Positions 6,163 through 13,603 are shown, counted from the stretch's first letter. The stretch is DNA of 13,615 nucleotides from JBBQAA01 sp038254195 (GCA_038254195.1 JBBSGJ010000045.1:1-13615), one strand, 5' to 3'. Numbers and translations: made by a program. Notes: a model not told the origin generated them from the letters alone.

Positions 6163-7629
6163 GTGCCCTCTACGCTGGTCGGGCGCGGGCCCCCGCCCGA
6201 CCAGCCCGTGATCCTCGAGCCCGGCAGCGCGATCGACGCCCGTTACCGCCTCGAGGAGCGGATCGCGGGCGGTGGTATGGGCGAGGTCTGGCGCGTGCGC
6301 GACGACGTCCTCGGGCGGGTCGTGGCGGTCAAGGTCCTCCGGCCCGAGTACGCCGACGACCCGGAGTTCCGGGCGCGCTTCCGGGCCGAGGCGCGCAATA
6401 CGGCGGCGCTCTCCCATCCCGGGATCGCGACGGTGCACGACTACGGGGAGGTGGAGGCGCCCGACGCGCACGGGAACCTGCGGACGAGCCCCTACCTCGT
6501 GCTCGAGCTCGTGCCCGGCGAGTCGCTCGCCCGGCTGCTGGCGCGCGAGGGACGGTTGCCACCCGACCGCGCGCTCGACGTGCTCGCCCAGGCGGGCCGG
6601 GCACTCCAGGCGGCGCACGACGGCGGGATCGTCCATCGCGACGTCAAGCCCGCGAACCTCCTCGTCCGCCCCGACGGCGTGATCAAGGTCACCGACCTGG
6701 GAATCGCCCGGGCGGAGGGGGCGACCGCGCTGACTCACACCGGGGCGGTGGTCGGCACTCCGCACTACCTCTCGCCCGAGCAGGCCGCGGGCCGGGCCGC
6801 CACTCCCGCGAGCGACGTGTACGCGCTTGGCGTGGTGGGCTACCAGTGCCTGGCGGGACGCCGGCCGTCCGCCGCCGAGCACCCAGCCGCGATCCTCGCC
6901 GCCCACCGGGAGCTCCCGCCCGACCCGCTCCCCGCCGACGTTCCGGAGGCGGCGGCGCAGGTGGTCCTGCGAGCGCTCGCGAAGCGGCCCGGCGAGCGGA
7001 CACCGTCGGCCGAGGCGCTGGCCCGGGAGGCCACGCGCGCCCGCGCCGCGCTGACGGCGCCGGAGCCCCGGCGCCTACGTCGGCGTCCCGATCGGCCCCC
7101 TCCGGCGCCGGCCGCCACCTCCGAGACCGTCCCCGCGCCGCCTCGCGCGCGCGGTCCGAGCCGTCGCCGCGGCCGGCTGCTGGCCGCGGTCGCCGTTCCG
7201 GTCATCGCCGCCGGGGTCGTGGTGGCGGTCTTGCTCGGCGCCGGCGACGGTGAGCGGTCCGCGCCGCGGACGAGCGGGTCTCCGCGGTCGACGCCGCGCA
7301 CGGTGGCGACGGCCGCACCGCCCCCCGCCACGCCGACCGCGACGGCCCCCGCCCCGACCGCGACGACGACCGCGCCGACCGCGCCGGTCCCGGCCCCGAC
7401 ACCCACCACGACCGCGCCCGTTCGCCCGGGGCCGACGGGGGCCGGCCTCGTCGGCCGGCCCTACCGCCCGGTGGTCGCCGAGCTGCGCCGGGCCGGCGTG
7501 CGCGTCCGGGTCGTGTTCTCCTCGAGCACCCGGGGCTCGCCGGCGCCGGGAACGGTCTACGAGGCCCAGCCCGCCGGGCGCCTCCGACCGGGGACCCGCG
7601 CCCAGGTCTACGTCCAGCCCACGGGGTGA
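6163..7629 (+). CDS. Membrane Ser/Thr protein kinase with one PASTA domain (PknB type)
   Basis: The 488-residue product has a cytoplasmic Hanks-type kinase domain at about 26-290: glycine loop IAGGGMGEVW, ATP-binding Lys57 in VAVKVL, catalytic loop HRDVKPANL (Asp160), magnesium motif DLG (Asp178, where DFG is usual), the activation segment with a TGAVVGTPHYLSPEQ-like motif, and DVYALGVV. A Pro/Arg-rich juxtamembrane stretch leads to one membrane helix (about 339-361). Outside are a long Thr/Pro/Ala stalk and a single PASTA domain (about 428-488), a muropeptide/lipid II-binding module in this family. Many homologues have three to five PASTA units. It is intact and predicted active. It starts 6 bp after the OmpA lipoprotein, so the two are very likely co-transcribed. 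GTG 6163 is used; GTG 6208, 15 codons in, is also possible and leaves the kinase domain whole. Confidence 0.93.
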   Translation: MPSTLVGRGPPPDQPVILEPGSAIDARYRLEERIAGGGMGEVWRVRDDVLGRVVAVKVLRPEYADDPEFRARFRAEARNTAALSHPGIATVHDYGEVEAPDAHGNLRTSPYLVLELVPGESLARLLAREGRLPPDRALDVLAQAGRALQAAHDGGIVHRDVKPANLLVRPDGVIKVTDLGIARAEGATALTHTGAVVGTPHYLSPEQAAGRAATPASDVYALGVVGYQCLAGRRPSAAEHPAAILAAHRELPPDPLPADVPEAAAQVVLRALAKRPGERTPSAEALAREATRARAALTAPEPRRLRRRPDRPPPAPAATSETVPAPPRARGPSRRRGRLLAAVAVPVIAAGVVVAVLLGAGDGERSAPRTSGSPRSTPRTVATAAPPPATPTATAPAPTATTTAPTAPVPAPTPTTTAPVRPGPTGAGLVGRPYRPVVAELRRAGVRVRVVFSSSTRGSPAPGTVYEAQPAGRLRPGTRAQVYVQPTG

Positions 7630-7630
7630 T

Positions 7631-7647
7631 CCCCCGCCGTACGGGGG
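7631..7647 (+). terminator. Hairpin directly after the kinase stop codon
   Basis: CCCCCG and CGGGGG form a perfect 6-bp all-GC stem with the 5-nt loop CCGTA, starting 2 nt after TGA 7627-7629. No T tract follows, which is common for hairpin-only terminators in high-GC actinobacteria. It probably ends the lipoprotein-kinase transcript. Confidence 0.55.
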
Positions 7648-7849
7648 AAGGTCGCCGCGGCCATGTGCCCGACGTTGTCCTCGGCGAGGTGAAGGTCCCC
7701 GATCTCTCCGTGATGAGACCCGCCCGGACCGCGCCCTCTGGCAACATGGCATGTCTACCCGTGACGGTCACCCGCTCCGCTGACACCGAGCTGCGCGCGT
7801 TCGAAGGAGCGGTGACCGAACGGGAGCGCGCCCGGGACTGCGAGCGGCG
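7648..7849. other. Intergenic region upstream of the amidotransferase, with repeated GGTNACC motifs
   Basis: This is the longest gap between confident genes. It holds the inverted repeat GTGAC-G-GTCAC (7761-7771) and GGTGACC/GGTCACC heptamers at 7767-7773, 7811-7817 and 7849-7855, the last spanning the start codon. No clear -10 or Shine-Dalgarno site is seen. A short frame from ATG 7746 ends at TGA 7851-7853, overlapping GTG 7850, but I see no evidence that it is a gene. Confidence 0.4.
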
Positions 7850-8569
7850 GTGACCATTCCCGTCGTCGGCATCGTGGGCACGCTGGAGCAGGCGCGCTGG
7901 TCTCACTGGGACCTCGAGACCGTCCTTGTGCCGCGCAACTACCTCGACGCCGTGCACCGCGCGGGTGGGCTGGCCCTCATCATCCCGCCCGTGGCCGAGA
8001 TGGCCCCGGCCGCCGCGCTGGACCGGGTCGACGCCCTGCTGCTGATCGGCGGCGCGGACATCGACCCGGCGTCCTACGGGGCCGAGGCGCACCCCGAGAC
8101 GCGGGGCACGAAGCCCGAGCGCGACGCCGCGGAGATCGCCCTCACCCGCGAGGCGTGGGACCGCGACCTGCCCATGCTCGGGATCTGCCGTGGGATGCAG
8201 CTCATGAACGTCGCCGCCGGCGGCACCCTGGCCCAGCACCTCGAGGACGAGGTCGGCCACCCCGACCACCGCCGCGTCCTCGGGACCTTCGACCAGGCCG
8301 ATCACGACGTCGCCCTCGCGCCCGGCTCGCTCGCCGCCCGCGCCGCGGGCGGGGAGCGCCACGGCACGAAGTCCCACCACCACCAGGGGGTCGCCCGTCT
8401 CGGCGATGGCTTCGAGGTGACGGGGCGGGCCGTCATGGACGACCAGCCCGAGGCCATCGAGGCGCGCGGGAAGACGTGGATGCTCGGCGTCCAGTGGCAC
8501 CCCGAGGCCGACGAGACCTCCCAGCTCATCGCCACGCTCGTCGCGGAGGCCCGCTCCCGGGTTCACTAG
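7850..8569 (+). CDS. Class I glutamine amidotransferase, gamma-glutamyl-GABA hydrolase-like (peptidase C26)
   Basis: The 239-residue cytosolic enzyme would hydrolyse gamma-glutamyl amide bonds. The closest described relatives (PuuD-type) release GABA from gamma-glutamyl-GABA in putrescine catabolism. The family pattern is complete: LLLIGGADIDPASYG, then the nucleophile elbow GICRGMQLMNVA with Cys113, SHHHQGV, and the catalytic His217 and Glu219 in GVQWHPEAD. Length matches the usual 230-250. The start is GTG 7850, directly before the conserved IPVVGI strand, without a strong Shine-Dalgarno site. The next gene, UvdE, follows after 12 bp on the same strand, so they probably share a transcript even though no functional link is obvious. 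No polyamine-pathway gene is in the window, so the physiological substrate stays open. Confidence 0.88.
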   Translation: MTIPVVGIVGTLEQARWSHWDLETVLVPRNYLDAVHRAGGLALIIPPVAEMAPAAALDRVDALLLIGGADIDPASYGAEAHPETRGTKPERDAAEIALTREAWDRDLPMLGICRGMQLMNVAAGGTLAQHLEDEVGHPDHRRVLGTFDQADHDVALAPGSLAARAAGGERHGTKSHHHQGVARLGDGFEVTGRAVMDDQPEAIEARGKTWMLGVQWHPEADETSQLIATLVAEARSRVH

Positions 8570-8581
8570 CGTCCCCGGGGC

Positions 8582-9625
8582 GTGAGGCTCGGGTTCGCGG
8601 TCAAGGTCCTCGGCGCGGGCGGGCTGCCGTCGCAGGACATGCGCCGCTGGCAGTCCGGCCCACATCTACGGGTCTCGCTGGAGTACCTGCGGGCGATCCT
8701 CGCCTACCTCGAGGACTCAGACATCCGCATGTACCGGATGACGTCCTCGCTCGCGCCCTACGCGACGCACCCGGACCTGCCGCAGTTCCACGGGCAGGTC
8801 GCGGGGTGCGCAGCCGAGCTCGCCGACCTCGGCGACGCCGTCCGCGCGCGCGGCGTGCGGCTCTCGAGCCATCCGGGCCAGTACATCGTCCTGAACTCCG
8901 AGGACGCACGCATCCGCGCGGGGGCGGCGCGCGACCTGGAGGTCCAGGCCGAGCTCTTCGACGCGATGGCGCTCGGGCCCGAGGCGGTCGTGGTCCTCCA
9001 CGTCGGCGGCGCGGCCGGGGGCAAGGCGGCGGCGATGGACCGCTTCTGCGCGGGGTTCGAAGCACTGACCGAGGCGGCGCGGCGGCGGCTCGTGGTCGAG
9101 AACGACGACCGGACCTTCGCGCTGTGCGACGTGCTCGAGCTCTCGCGGCGGATCGCGCGTCCCGTGGTGTGGGACATCCTCCACCACCACTGCAACGATC
9201 CCGAGCGGATCGGGGACCGCGAGGCGCTCGGGCTCGCGCTGGACACCTGGCCGGCGGGCGTGAAGCCGAAGATCCACTACTCCACGCCGAAGACCGCGGT
9301 GGAGGAGCGCAGGAAGAAGGTCGGCCGCCGGGTCGAGCGCTCGCTCGTCCTCCCCCAGCTCCGCGCCCACGCGGACATGCTCGACCCGATCGCCTTCGAG
9401 CACTTCCTGCGCGAGACCGCGGCCGGCCTCGAGTTCGACGTAATGCTCGAGGCCAAGGCGAAGGACCTCGCGCTGCTGCGTCTGCGCGAGCAGCTCGTGG
9501 CGCGCGACGTCCTCGCTGCTCACAACGCCACGATCGCGTCCACCTCCACCTGCGAGCCCCGCGGCAGGCCGGCGACGGCGATCCCCACGCGGGCGGGCGG
9601 GTCGTCACCCAGGAGCTCCGCGTAG
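8582..9625 (+). CDS. uvsE: UV-damage endonuclease UvdE/UvsE, with antisense-overlapping C-terminal tail
   Basis: A TIM-barrel endonuclease that cuts DNA 5' of UV photoproducts, giving a repair route separate from UvrABC. Metal-site residues expected from the Thermus enzyme are visible: His97 in SSHPGQY, His140 in VVLHVGG, Glu173 in VENDD, Asp198 and His201 in WDILHHH, Lys230 (the lysine carboxylated in Thermus) and His232 in KPKIHYS, and Glu290 in MLEAKAKD. The start is GTG 8582 at MRLGFAVK, 12 bp after the amidotransferase stop. The frame gives 347 residues, while the conserved part ends near residue 312. The last 35 residues (from about base 9520) run through the antisense 3' end of ridA and are Ser/Thr/Arg/Pro-rich without family character. 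The original stop may have been lost; the core is predicted functional. Confidence 0.92.
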   Translation: MRLGFAVKVLGAGGLPSQDMRRWQSGPHLRVSLEYLRAILAYLEDSDIRMYRMTSSLAPYATHPDLPQFHGQVAGCAAELADLGDAVRARGVRLSSHPGQYIVLNSEDARIRAGAARDLEVQAELFDAMALGPEAVVVLHVGGAAGGKAAAMDRFCAGFEALTEAARRRLVVENDDRTFALCDVLELSRRIARPVVWDILHHHCNDPERIGDREALGLALDTWPAGVKPKIHYSTPKTAVEERRKKVGRRVERSLVLPQLRAHADMLDPIAFEHFLRETAAGLEFDVMLEAKAKDLALLRLREQLVARDVLAAHNATIASTSTCEPRGRPATAIPTRAGGSSPRSSA

Positions 9626-9906
9626 ACCTCGTTGACCTCGGGCATCGCGGCGATGTCGGTGAGGTAGACCGTCATGCGCACGGCGTCGGCGAGCCGCCCG
9701 CCGGCGGCGGCGCACACCGCTTCGAGGTTCTCCAGGCATTGCCGGGCCTGCTCCCCCGGCGTCTCCCCCACCAGCTCGCCCGTCTCGGGGTGCAGCGGGA
9801 TCTGGCCCGCGCAGAACAGCAGGTCGCCCGTCCGGACGGCGTGGACGTAGGGACCGGCCGGCGCGGGGGCGCCGGGGGCGGTGAGGGACTGCCGGGAAGG
9901 GGGCAT
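9520..9906 (-). CDS. ridA: RidA/YjgF/YER057c family enamine/imine deaminase
   Basis: The product is 128 residues, the normal length for this small trimeric family, which hydrolyses reactive enamines and imines such as 2-aminoacrylate produced by PLP enzymes. Visible family features are LLFCAGQIPLHPETGELVG (about 29-47), AVRMTVYLTDIAAMPEVN (about 75-92), PPARVGIAVAGLPRG with the substrate-binding Arg106, and VEVDAIVAL with Glu121. The Arg supports a true deaminase rather than a non-catalytic relative. The start is ATG 9906; a very long open frame continues upstream but is only the shadow of the neighbouring gene. Its 3' end overlaps the UvdE tail by 106 bp and its 5' end is 12 bp from the divergent DUF255 gene. 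Confidence 0.93.
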   Translation of the reverse strand: MPPSRQSLTAPGAPAPAGPYVHAVRTGDLLFCAGQIPLHPETGELVGETPGEQARQCLENLEAVCAAAGGRLADAVRMTVYLTDIAAMPEVNEVYAELLGDDPPARVGIAVAGLPRGSQVEVDAIVAL

Positions 9907-9918
9907 GATCGGCAGAGC
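9907..9918. promoter_or_regulatory. 12-bp divergent start region between ridA and the DUF255 gene
   Basis: Only 12 bp separate the two ATG codons. Neither gene has room for a normal leader with a Shine-Dalgarno site. Each has a -10-like hexamer 9 nt before its ATG (CATGAT 9904-9909 on +, CATGCT on -) that includes the other gene's start codon. The promoters must overlap the opposite gene. Assignment of these hexamers is speculative. Confidence 0.3.
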
Positions 9919-11892
9919 ATGCCGAACGCGCTCGCCGCCGAGACCTCCCCGTACCTCCTCCAGCACAAGGACAACCCGGTGGATTGGATGCCGTGGAGTC
10001 CGGAGGCGTGGGCCCGGGCCCGCGCCGAGGACAAGCCCGTTCTCGTCTCCATCGGCTACGCGGCCTGCCATTGGTGCCACGTGATGGAGCACGAGTCGTT
10101 CGAGGACCCGGCCATCGCCGCGCTCATGAACGAGTCGTTCGTGTGTCTCAAGGTGGACCGGGAGGAGCGGCCGGACGTCGACGCGATCTACATGGAGGCC
10201 GTGCAGGCGATGACGGGCCAGGGCGGCTGGCCGCTGAACGCCTTCTGCACGCCCGAGCAGGTGCCGTTCTGGGCGGGCACGTACTTCCCGCCCCGTCCGG
10301 GACGCGGGATGCCGAGCTGGCCCCAGGTGCTCGACGCCATCGCGCAGGCGTGGGGGGAGAAGCGCGACGAGATCCGCCGCGAGGCGGGGCGGATCGTCGA
10401 CCGCCTCGGGGCGACGGCCCGGCTCGCGCCCGCTCCCGAGGCGGCGCCCGCGGGGCTGCTCGACGCCGCGGCGGCCGCGCTCCGCGAGGACCACGACCCC
10501 GAGTGGGGCGGCTGGGGCTCGGCGCCGAAGTTCCCCCAGCCCTCCCTGATCGACTTCCTGCTCGGCCACGGGGAGACCGAGATCGCGCTGGCCACCCTGC
10601 GGGCGATGGCCCGGGGCGGCCTGTTCGATCAGGTCGGCGGCGGCTTCGCGCGCTACGCGGTCGACCGGACGTGGACCGTCCCCCACTTCGAGAAGATGCT
10701 CTACGACAACGCGGGGCTCGCCCGGGCCTATCTGCACGGGTGGCTCGTCTCGGGGGACGAGCGCCTGCGCGAGGTCTGCGAGATGACCCTCGACTGGGCG
10801 CTGCGCGAGATGCGCGGGCCCGAGGGTGGCTTCGCGTCCTCCCTCGACGCCGACTCCGAGGGCGAGGAGGGGCGCTTCTACGTGTGGTCTGTGCAGGAGC
10901 TCCGCGAGGTCCTCGGCGACGACGCGGACGACGCCGAGGCCTGGTTCGGGGTGACCGAGCGCGGCAACTTCGAGGGCGCGAACATCCTGCGCGCCGACGG
11001 CCCGCGCCCGGATCGGGCGGACGCGATACGCACGGCGCTGCTCGCCGCGCGCGAGCCGCGGGTGCGCCCCGGGCAGGACGACAAGCGCGTGGCGAGCTGG
11101 AACGCGATGATGCTCGCCGCGCTGGCCGAGGCGGGCGCGGTCCTGGAGCGCGAGGACTACGTCGACGCCGCCGTCGCGTGCGGGGAGTTCCTGGTGCGCG
11201 ACCTGCGCGACCCGGAGTCCGGGCGCCTGCACCGGACCTGGAAGGACGGCCGCGCGAAGCTCGGCGGTTATCTCGAGGACCACGCCTACGCGCTCGAAGC
11301 ACTGCTCACGCTCTACGAGGCAACCTCCGACCCGCGCTGGTTCAGAGCGGCGCGCGAGCTGGCCGACGTCCTGCTCGAGCACTTCCACGACGAGGAGCAC
11401 GGCGGCTTCTTCACGACCCCGGACGACCACGAGGAGCTCATCGCGCGCCGCAAGGATCTCGAGGACTCCCCCATCCCCTCGGGCAACTCGGCCGCCGCGC
11501 TCGGACTGCTGCGCCTCACCGCCCTCACCGGCGTGGAGGGTTACGGGGGGGGGGGCGACGACGTCGTCGCGCTCCTGCATCCCCTCGCCGACCAACACCC
11601 GCTCGCGTTCGGCCACCTCCTGCGGGCCATCGCCTTCGCCGCAGGCCCGGTGCGCGAGGTGGCCCTCGTGGGGGAGGACACGACCGAGCTGGCCCGGGTG
11701 GTCCGCGGACGGTTCCGCCCTCAGCTCGTGCTCGCCGGAGGCGAACCGGACGGTGTCCCGCTCCTCCGCGATCGTCCGCCCGTGGACGGGCGCCCGACGG
11801 CCTACGTGTGCGAGGAGTTCGTCTGCCGCGCCCCGGTGATCGATCCCGCCGCGCTCGCCGCCGCGCTCGGTGACCCCCACCGGTCGCCGTAG
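9919..11892 (+). CDS. DUF255/YyaL family protein: thioredoxin-like domain plus alpha/alpha barrel
   Basis: The product is 657 residues, normal for the family that includes bacterial YyaL and human SPATA20. The N-terminal signature SPYLLQHKDNPVDWMPW is followed by a thioredoxin-like domain with ACHWCHVM (Cys50-Cys53), KVDREERPDVD and GQGGWPLN (100-107). From about residue 160 on, a six-hairpin barrel resembling N-acylglucosamine epimerases carries SLDADSEGEEG (about 309-318), DDKRVASWNAMM (387-398), YLEDHAYALEAL and SPIPSGNSAAA. The biochemical role is not established in the family; redox or sugar-related roles have been suggested. The start is ATG 9919, 12 bp from divergent ridA. Residues 543-546 come from an 11-G run, so a one-base slip would remove roughly the last 110 residues. 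Confidence 0.93.
   Translation: MPNALAAETSPYLLQHKDNPVDWMPWSPEAWARARAEDKPVLVSIGYAACHWCHVMEHESFEDPAIAALMNESFVCLKVDREERPDVDAIYMEAVQAMTGQGGWPLNAFCTPEQVPFWAGTYFPPRPGRGMPSWPQVLDAIAQAWGEKRDEIRREAGRIVDRLGATARLAPAPEAAPAGLLDAAAAALREDHDPEWGGWGSAPKFPQPSLIDFLLGHGETEIALATLRAMARGGLFDQVGGGFARYAVDRTWTVPHFEKMLYDNAGLARAYLHGWLVSGDERLREVCEMTLDWALREMRGPEGGFASSLDADSEGEEGRFYVWSVQELREVLGDDADDAEAWFGVTERGNFEGANILRADGPRPDRADAIRTALLAAREPRVRPGQDDKRVASWNAMMLAALAEAGAVLEREDYVDAAVACGEFLVRDLRDPESGRLHRTWKDGRAKLGGYLEDHAYALEALLTLYEATSDPRWFRAARELADVLLEHFHDEEHGGFFTTPDDHEELIARRKDLEDSPIPSGNSAAALGLLRLTALTGVEGYGGGGDDVVALLHPLADQHPLAFGHLLRAIAFAAGPVREVALVGEDTTELARVVRGRFRPQLVLAGGEPDGVPLLRDRPPVDGRPTAYVCEEFVCRAPVIDPAALAAALGDPHRSP
11545..11555. 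repeat. Mononucleotide run of 11 G inside the DUF255 gene
   Basis: Eleven G follow TAC 11542-11544 and encode four glycines with the next C. The frame is correct at this length, since the downstream family motif HPLAFGHLL stays in frame. The glycines replace what is normally a charged helix turn, so the tract may have expanded. Confidence 0.95.
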
Positions 11893-12021
11893 CGCAACTT
11901 CGGCGAGGACGATCTGTTCCAGCGATCGGGTCCCGCCCCGAGCCGAATGGAGTCGAGGAGCGCGGAGGCGGTACCCGCCACGATGTCGCGCTTCGGCACG
12001 ACACCGGACCCGAGGACGATC
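11893..12021. other. Intergenic region upstream of the sulfatase
   Basis: No gene, hairpin with T tract or clear TANNNT element was found here. The sulfatase frame is open through it up to base 11870, but the sequence lacks protein-like character and the signal peptide begins only at 12035. A promoter for the sulfatase may lie here. Confidence 0.4.
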
Positions 12022-12027
12022 GGAGGA
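12022..12027 (+). promoter_or_regulatory. Strong Shine-Dalgarno site GGAGGA of the sulfatase
   Basis: GGAGGA with a 7-nt spacer to ATG 12035 fixes the sulfatase start and excludes the longer upstream frame. It is the clearest ribosome-binding site that can be tied to a start codon in this window. Confidence 0.85.
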
Positions 12028-12034
12028 CGACGTC

Positions 12035-13600
12035 ATGACGCTGCCCCGCGCGCGCCATCAACTGCTCGCTGGAACCGCCGCGGCGCTGGCCGCCCTGGGT
12101 GCCGTCGCGGCGGCGGGCAACGGCCCGGCCGCGGCCGCTCGGAGCAGTGCCGCCAGGCCCCGGCCAGCGCAGAAGCCGAACATCGTCTTCGTCCTCACCG
12201 ACGACCTGTCCCACAACCTCGTGCAGTACATGCCGCACGTGCGCCAGATGATGCGCGAAGGCGAGTCGTTTGACCGCTACGTCGTCACCGACTCGCTGTG
12301 CTGCCCCTCGCGCTCGTCGATCTTCACCGGTCGCTTCCCCCACCACACCGGGGTGTTCACCAACAACCCGCCGGACGGCGGCTTTGCCACGTTCAACCAG
12401 AAGGGCGACCAGTACCAGACGTTCGCCACCGCGCTCAAGGCGCGCGGGTATCGCACGGCGATGATGGGCAAGTACCTCAACGGCTATCAGGCGCGGCGGG
12501 GCAAGCCCGGCGAGCCGGGCTACGAGCTGCCCACCCCCATGCCGCCGGGCTGGACCAGCTGGGCGGTCACCGACAACGGCTACCAGCAGTACAACTACAC
12601 GCTGAACCTCGACGGCCGGGCGCTCGAGCCTCACTTCGGGCGCACGCCGCGGAACTACCTCACCGACGTGCTCTCGGACAAGGGCGCGGGCTTCATCACG
12701 CGCTCGGCGAGGGCGCATAAGCCGTTCATGCTCGAGCTCGCCACCTTCGCTCCGCACGCAGCGGTGAAAGGGCCCGACCGCGGGACGGCGGCTCCCGCCG
12801 ATCGCGACCGCGGCCGCTTCCCCGGCCTCAAGGCGCCGCGCGGGCCGGCGTTCGACACCGCGAACGTCGACCCGCCCGCCTGGCTGGCCGCGCAGCGCGC
12901 TGCCCTCACCCCCGAGCAGATCGCGCACCTCGACAAGCAGTACGAGCGGCGCGCCGAGGCGGTGCAGGCGGTCGACCGCATGATCGGGCGCCTGGAGACC
13001 ACGCTCAAGCGCCGCGGGGTATGGCGGAACACCTACCTCGTGTTCAGCTCCGACAACGGGTTCCACCTCGGCCAGCACCGGCTGCTGGGCGGCAAGCAGA
13101 CCGCGTTCGACCACGACATCCGGGTCCCCCTGGTGGTCGTCGGACCCGGCGTCCGACACGGGCGTGAGAGCTCACAGCTCGCCCAGAACACCGACCTCGC
13201 CCCGACCTTCGAGCAGCTTGCGGGAGCGAGGGTTTCCAGCCGGGTCGACGGCCGCAGCCTCGTCGACCTGCTCCACGGCCGCCAGGGGCGCGACTGGCGC
13301 CGGGCGGCACTGATCGAGCACCACGGACCCGACATGAGCCCGAGCGATCCCGACTTCCAGGTCAAGAAGTCGGCGAACCCGACGACGTACAAGGCGATCC
13401 GCACCACGAACGGCAGCTACGTCGAGTACGCGACCGGCGAGCGCGAGTACTACGACCTGCTGCGCGACCCCTACGAGCTGCGCAACACGTTCCCGAGCCT
13501 TCCCGCGGACGCGCGGGCCCGCCTGCACGCCAGCGTCGCCGCGCTGTCCGGATGCGCGGGCAGCTCAGACTGCCGTCGGGCCGGACGGGTCCGCCCGTGA
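12035..13600 (+). CDS. Secreted type I sulfatase (formylglycine-dependent)
   Basis: The 521-residue enzyme would remove sulfate esters from an organic substrate outside the membrane. Residues 1 to about 34 form an Ala-rich signal peptide; there is no twin-Arg pair, so Sec export is likelier than Tat. The mature part opens with PNIVFVLTDDLS (metal ligands Asp56, Asp57). CCPSRSS follows the C-x-P-S-R signature, with Cys89 as the residue converted to formylglycine, then TGRFPHHTGV. The second metal pair is in SSDNGFHLGQH (Asp340, Asn341), followed by DHDIRVPLVV. The overall pattern resembles N-acetylglucosamine-6-sulfatase-like arylsulfatases, but substrate cannot be deduced. The C-terminus has a CAGSSDC pair, probably a disulfide. 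No formylglycine-generating enzyme is in the window, so it must be encoded elsewhere for activity. It lies 142 bp after the DUF255 gene with its own ribosome site. Confidence 0.92.
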   Translation: MTLPRARHQLLAGTAAALAALGAVAAAGNGPAAAARSSAARPRPAQKPNIVFVLTDDLSHNLVQYMPHVRQMMREGESFDRYVVTDSLCCPSRSSIFTGRFPHHTGVFTNNPPDGGFATFNQKGDQYQTFATALKARGYRTAMMGKYLNGYQARRGKPGEPGYELPTPMPPGWTSWAVTDNGYQQYNYTLNLDGRALEPHFGRTPRNYLTDVLSDKGAGFITRSARAHKPFMLELATFAPHAAVKGPDRGTAAPADRDRGRFPGLKAPRGPAFDTANVDPPAWLAAQRAALTPEQIAHLDKQYERRAEAVQAVDRMIGRLETTLKRRGVWRNTYLVFSSDNGFHLGQHRLLGGKQTAFDHDIRVPLVVVGPGVRHGRESSQLAQNTDLAPTFEQLAGARVSSRVDGRSLVDLLHGRQGRDWRRAALIEHHGPDMSPSDPDFQVKKSANPTTYKAIRTTNGSYVEYATGEREYYDLLRDPYELRNTFPSLPADARARLHASVAALSGCAGSSDCRRAGRVRP

Positions 13601-13603
13601 GCT

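Noticed and set aside
4480..6906. 808-codon open frame on the - strand opposite the lipoprotein and kinase
   Set aside because: The translation is Arg/Gly/His-rich with no domain signature, and it lies opposite two genes with strong family motifs. Long antisense frames are expected at this GC content.
7746..7853. Short 35-codon ORF ending across the amidotransferase start
   Set aside because: No ribosome site, no protein-like character and no family; it could be a leader peptide, but nothing supports this beyond the overlap.
8155..9918. Open frame that would extend the DUF255 protein upstream to 1245 residues
   Set aside because: The upstream part is Arg/Pro-rich shadow of the amidotransferase and UvdE genes, and the family N-terminal signature starts right after ATG 9919.
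9907..12036. Upstream extension of ridA into a frame of more than 800 codons on the - strand
   Set aside because: Only the last 128 codons have family character. The rest is antisense to the well-supported DUF255 gene.
11525..13159. 544-codon - strand frame opposite the sulfatase
   Set aside because: No recognisable domain; the sulfatase on the other strand has all catalytic motifs and a strong ribosome site.
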